Assembly: GCA_030829765.1 (NCBI GenBank)
Contig: JAUROO010000028.1
Location: forward strand, 1-14,980
DNA length: 14,980 nucleotides
Direction of reading: 5' to 3'
DNA from: Miltoncostaeales bacterium
GTDB taxonomy: Bacteria > Actinomycetota > Thermoleophilia > Miltoncostaeales > Miltoncostaeaceae
Shown: piece after piece, positions 13,472-14,980 of the stretch
Position numbering within the stretch: position 1 is the first letter of the stretch
Layout of the letters: each line of letters opens with the position of its first letter
Notes under the pieces: generated by a model
What the model was told of the DNA's origin: nothing
Database searches by the model: none
What the model saw: the letters and a program-made list of their open reading frames with translations, nothing else
Made by a program: the position numbers and the translations under genes

Positions 13472-14028
13472 GCCGTGACCTCCCCAGCGGCCGCGGGCGC
13501 GGCGTTGCCGCCCGTGCCCAGCACCTCGGCCACGGTCTTCCCGCGAAGCGCGGCGACCTCCTCCGGCGTGCGCAGGCTCTTCAGCCCGTTCACGGTCGCG
13601 GTCACCAGGTTCACCGGGTTGGTGGTGCCGAGCGACTTGCTGAGGATGTCGCGGACGCCGGCCAGCTCCAGCACGGCGCGCACGCCACCGCCCGCGATGA
13701 CCCCGGTACCGGGAGCCGCCGGCTTCAGCAGCACGCGCCCCGCGCCATGGCGCCCGATCACCTCATGGGTGATGGTCTGCCCGTACCGCGGCACGCGGAA
13801 CATGTTCTTCTTGGCGTCATCGACGGCCTTCTGGATGGCCAGGGGGACCTCGTTCGCCTTGCCGTGACCCACACCGACCGCGTCCACCTCATTGCCCACG
13901 ACCACCAGGGCCGAGAACGAGAAGCGGCGGCCGCCCTTGACGACCTTGGCCACGCGGTTCACCTGCACCACGCGCTCGGAAAGCTCCTGGCCCTCGGTCG
14001 TCACCCTGTCGCGCCTGCGCTCTGCCAT
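13468..14028 (-). CDS. rpsE: 30S ribosomal protein S5
   Basis: S5 lies at the mRNA entry side of the 30S subunit and influences decoding fidelity. The 186-residue product contains the N-terminal RNA-binding domain (VVQVNRVAKVVKGGRRFSFSALVVVG, about residues 20-46), the conserved GHGKANEVP, and the C-terminal domain with APGTGVIAGGGVRAVLE. A short Ala/Gly-rich tail follows residue 165. The ATG at 14028 has a GAAGAGG Shine-Dalgarno. It follows rplR by 16 nt and overlaps rpmD by 4 nt. Confidence 0.97.
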   Translation of the reverse strand: MAERRRDRVTTEGQELSERVVQVNRVAKVVKGGRRFSFSALVVVGNEVDAVGVGHGKANEVPLAIQKAVDDAKKNMFRVPRYGQTITHEVIGRHGAGRVLLKPAAPGTGVIAGGGVRAVLELAGVRDILSKSLGTTNPVNLVTATVNGLKSLRTPEEVAALRGKTVAEVLGTGGNAAPAAAGEVTA

Positions 14029-14044
14029 GTCCTCTTCCCCGGTC

Positions 14045-14398
14045 CTAGAACTCGAGCCCGCCCTCGCGGGCGCCGTCGGCCAGGGACTTGACCCGGCCGT
14101 GGTACAGGTAGCCGCCGCGGTCGAAGACCACGCGGGTCACGCCGGCAGCCTTGCCGCGCTCAGCGATGAGCTTGCCCACCTCGCCCGCGGCATCGCCCTT
14201 GGGCAACGGCTTGAGCGCCGCCTCGTGCGACCCCGCGGCCGCGACCGTGTGGCCGCGGTCGTCGTCGATGAGCTGCGCGTAGATGCGCAGGTTCGATCGC
14301 GACACCGACAGGCGCGGGCGCTCGGCCGTGCCGTGGACCTTGCCGCGGACGCGGCGGTGGCGACGCGCGCGGGCGTCGCGGGTGCTGATCTTGCCCAT
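14045..14398 (-). CDS. rplR: 50S ribosomal protein L18
   Basis: L18 binds 5S rRNA and links it to the 50S subunit. The 117-residue product has the basic N-terminus (RDARARRHRRVRGKVHGTAERPRL in sense, residues 6-29), the SVSRSNLRIYAQLIDDDRG strand region and the C-terminal VVFDRGGYLYHGRVKSLADG, all typical, and ends GLEF. It starts 5 nt after the rplF stop, and the GGAG of its ribosome site overlaps that stop. Confidence 0.97.
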   Translation of the reverse strand: MGKISTRDARARRHRRVRGKVHGTAERPRLSVSRSNLRIYAQLIDDDRGHTVAAAGSHEAALKPLPKGDAAGEVGKLIAERGKAAGVTRVVFDRGGYLYHGRVKSLADGAREGGLEF

Positions 14399-14403
14399 GT
14401 CTC

Positions 14404-14937
14404 CTACGCCCTCTTCCCGACCTTGCGCCGCACGGCCTCGCCCTCGTAGCGGATGCCCTTGCCCTTGTAGGGCTCGGGCGGCCGCACGCGGCGGATCTCC
14501 GACGCAATCTGGCCGACCTTCTGCTTGTCGATGCCCGACACCACGATCTGCGTGGGCTCGGGGACCTCGAACGTGATGCCCTCAGGCGGCTCGAACGTGA
14601 CCGGGTGCGAGAAGCCCACCGCCAGCTCGAGGTTCTTCCCCTTGAGCTGGGCACGATAGCCCACGCCCACCAGGGCAAGGCGCTTCTCGAAGCCCGAGGT
14701 GACGCCGGTCACCATGTTGGAGACGAGGCTGCGGGACAGCCCGTGCAAGGCCCGATGCGGGCCACGGTCGGTGGGGCGGGTCACCACGATGGCGCCCTCC
14801 TCCTGGGCCACGCGGATGGGCTCGACCACCATGTGCTCGAGCTCACCCTTCGGGCCCTTCACCGACACCTTCTGGCCCGTGATGTCCACGGTGACCCCAT
14901 TGGGCACCGGAATGGGTGCGCGTCCGATTCGGCTCAA
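14404..14937 (-). CDS. rplF: 50S ribosomal protein L6
   Basis: L6 lies near the factor-binding stalk base of the 50S subunit. The 177-residue product starts MSRIGRAPIPVPNGV from a TTG at 14937, supported by a GGGGGGAG Shine-Dalgarno (14944-14951) with 6-nt spacing. The two repeated L6 folds are visible: first KVSVKGPKGELEH, then the conserved GVGYRAQLKGKNLELAVGFSH. The C-terminal signature GIDKQKVGQIASEIRRVRPPEPYKGKGI is intact. It lies 13 nt after the rpsH stop, in standard spc order. Confidence 0.97.
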   Translation of the reverse strand: MSRIGRAPIPVPNGVTVDITGQKVSVKGPKGELEHMVVEPIRVAQEEGAIVVTRPTDRGPHRALHGLSRSLVSNMVTGVTSGFEKRLALVGVGYRAQLKGKNLELAVGFSHPVTFEPPEGITFEVPEPTQIVVSGIDKQKVGQIASEIRRVRPPEPYKGKGIRYEGEAVRRKVGKRA

Positions 14938-14950
14938 CTGCGCTCCCCCC

Positions 14951-14980
14951 CTACCAGACCGTGCACAGGACCTCGCCGCC
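14951..14980 (-). CDS. rpsH: C-terminal end of 30S ribosomal protein S8 (partial, cut by window edge)
   Basis: The last nine codons and the TAG read GGEVLCTVW, the hallmark S8 C-terminus, in the position where rpsH precedes rplF. Only this fragment is in the window; the rest lies beyond the right edge. The assignment rests on motif and gene order together. Confidence 0.85.
   Translation of the reverse strand, partial: GGEVLCTVW

Noticed and set aside
1..14980. Reassignment of TAG to an amino acid, suggested by its frequency
   Set aside because: TAG falls exactly at the natural C-termini of conserved ribosomal proteins (for example S8, S4 and S11), so it works as a stop.

Overview
The window is about 69% GC by eye. 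It carries the distal half of the S10-spc-alpha ribosomal protein supercluster on the minus strand, followed downstream by a short DNA repair/nucleotide cluster (surE, HAD phosphatase, ligA), also on the minus strand. A small two-gene plus-strand block lies at the left edge. The protein families, gene order, very high GC, heavy use of GTG starts, zinc-type S4 and L36, and an actinobacterial-type alpha subunit point to a deep-branching actinobacterium. Thermoleophilia is my best guess, but that placement is inference and not demonstrated.

Reading the minus strand from the right edge: the last residues of rpsH, then rplF, rplR, rpsE, rpmD, rplO, secY, adk, map, a 192-nt gap where infA usually sits, rpmJ, rpsM, rpsK, rpsD, a structured 126-nt leader, rpoA, rplQ, an uncharacterised secreted protein gene, and truA. 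Most junctions are short or overlapping, as expected for co-transcription. Two back-to-back hairpins after truA look like the end of the supercluster. A separate minus-strand operon of surE, a HAD phosphatase and ligA then starts, apparently from a leaderless promoter. It collides tail to tail with a plus-strand dacB-type PBP, and the two stop codons share one CTAG. Upstream of dacB is a small putative helix-turn-helix protein gene ending at a strong GC hairpin.

Functionally the window makes parts of both ribosomal subunits, the RNA polymerase alpha subunit, the SecY translocon, and processing or modification enzymes (methionine aminopeptidase, tRNA pseudouridine synthase). It also encodes adenylate kinase, NAD-dependent DNA ligase and a periplasmic-type peptidoglycan peptidase. 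I found no mobile elements, CRISPR arrays or RNA genes.

I do not see a clearly new multi-gene system. The points most worth a second look are: the secreted protein translationally coupled to rplQ; adk, which has no ATG, GTG or TTG start upstream of its intact P-loop; the missing infA with a palindrome-bearing promoter region in its place; the dominance of TAG stop codons; and matching leaderless-promoter layouts at dacB and surE.
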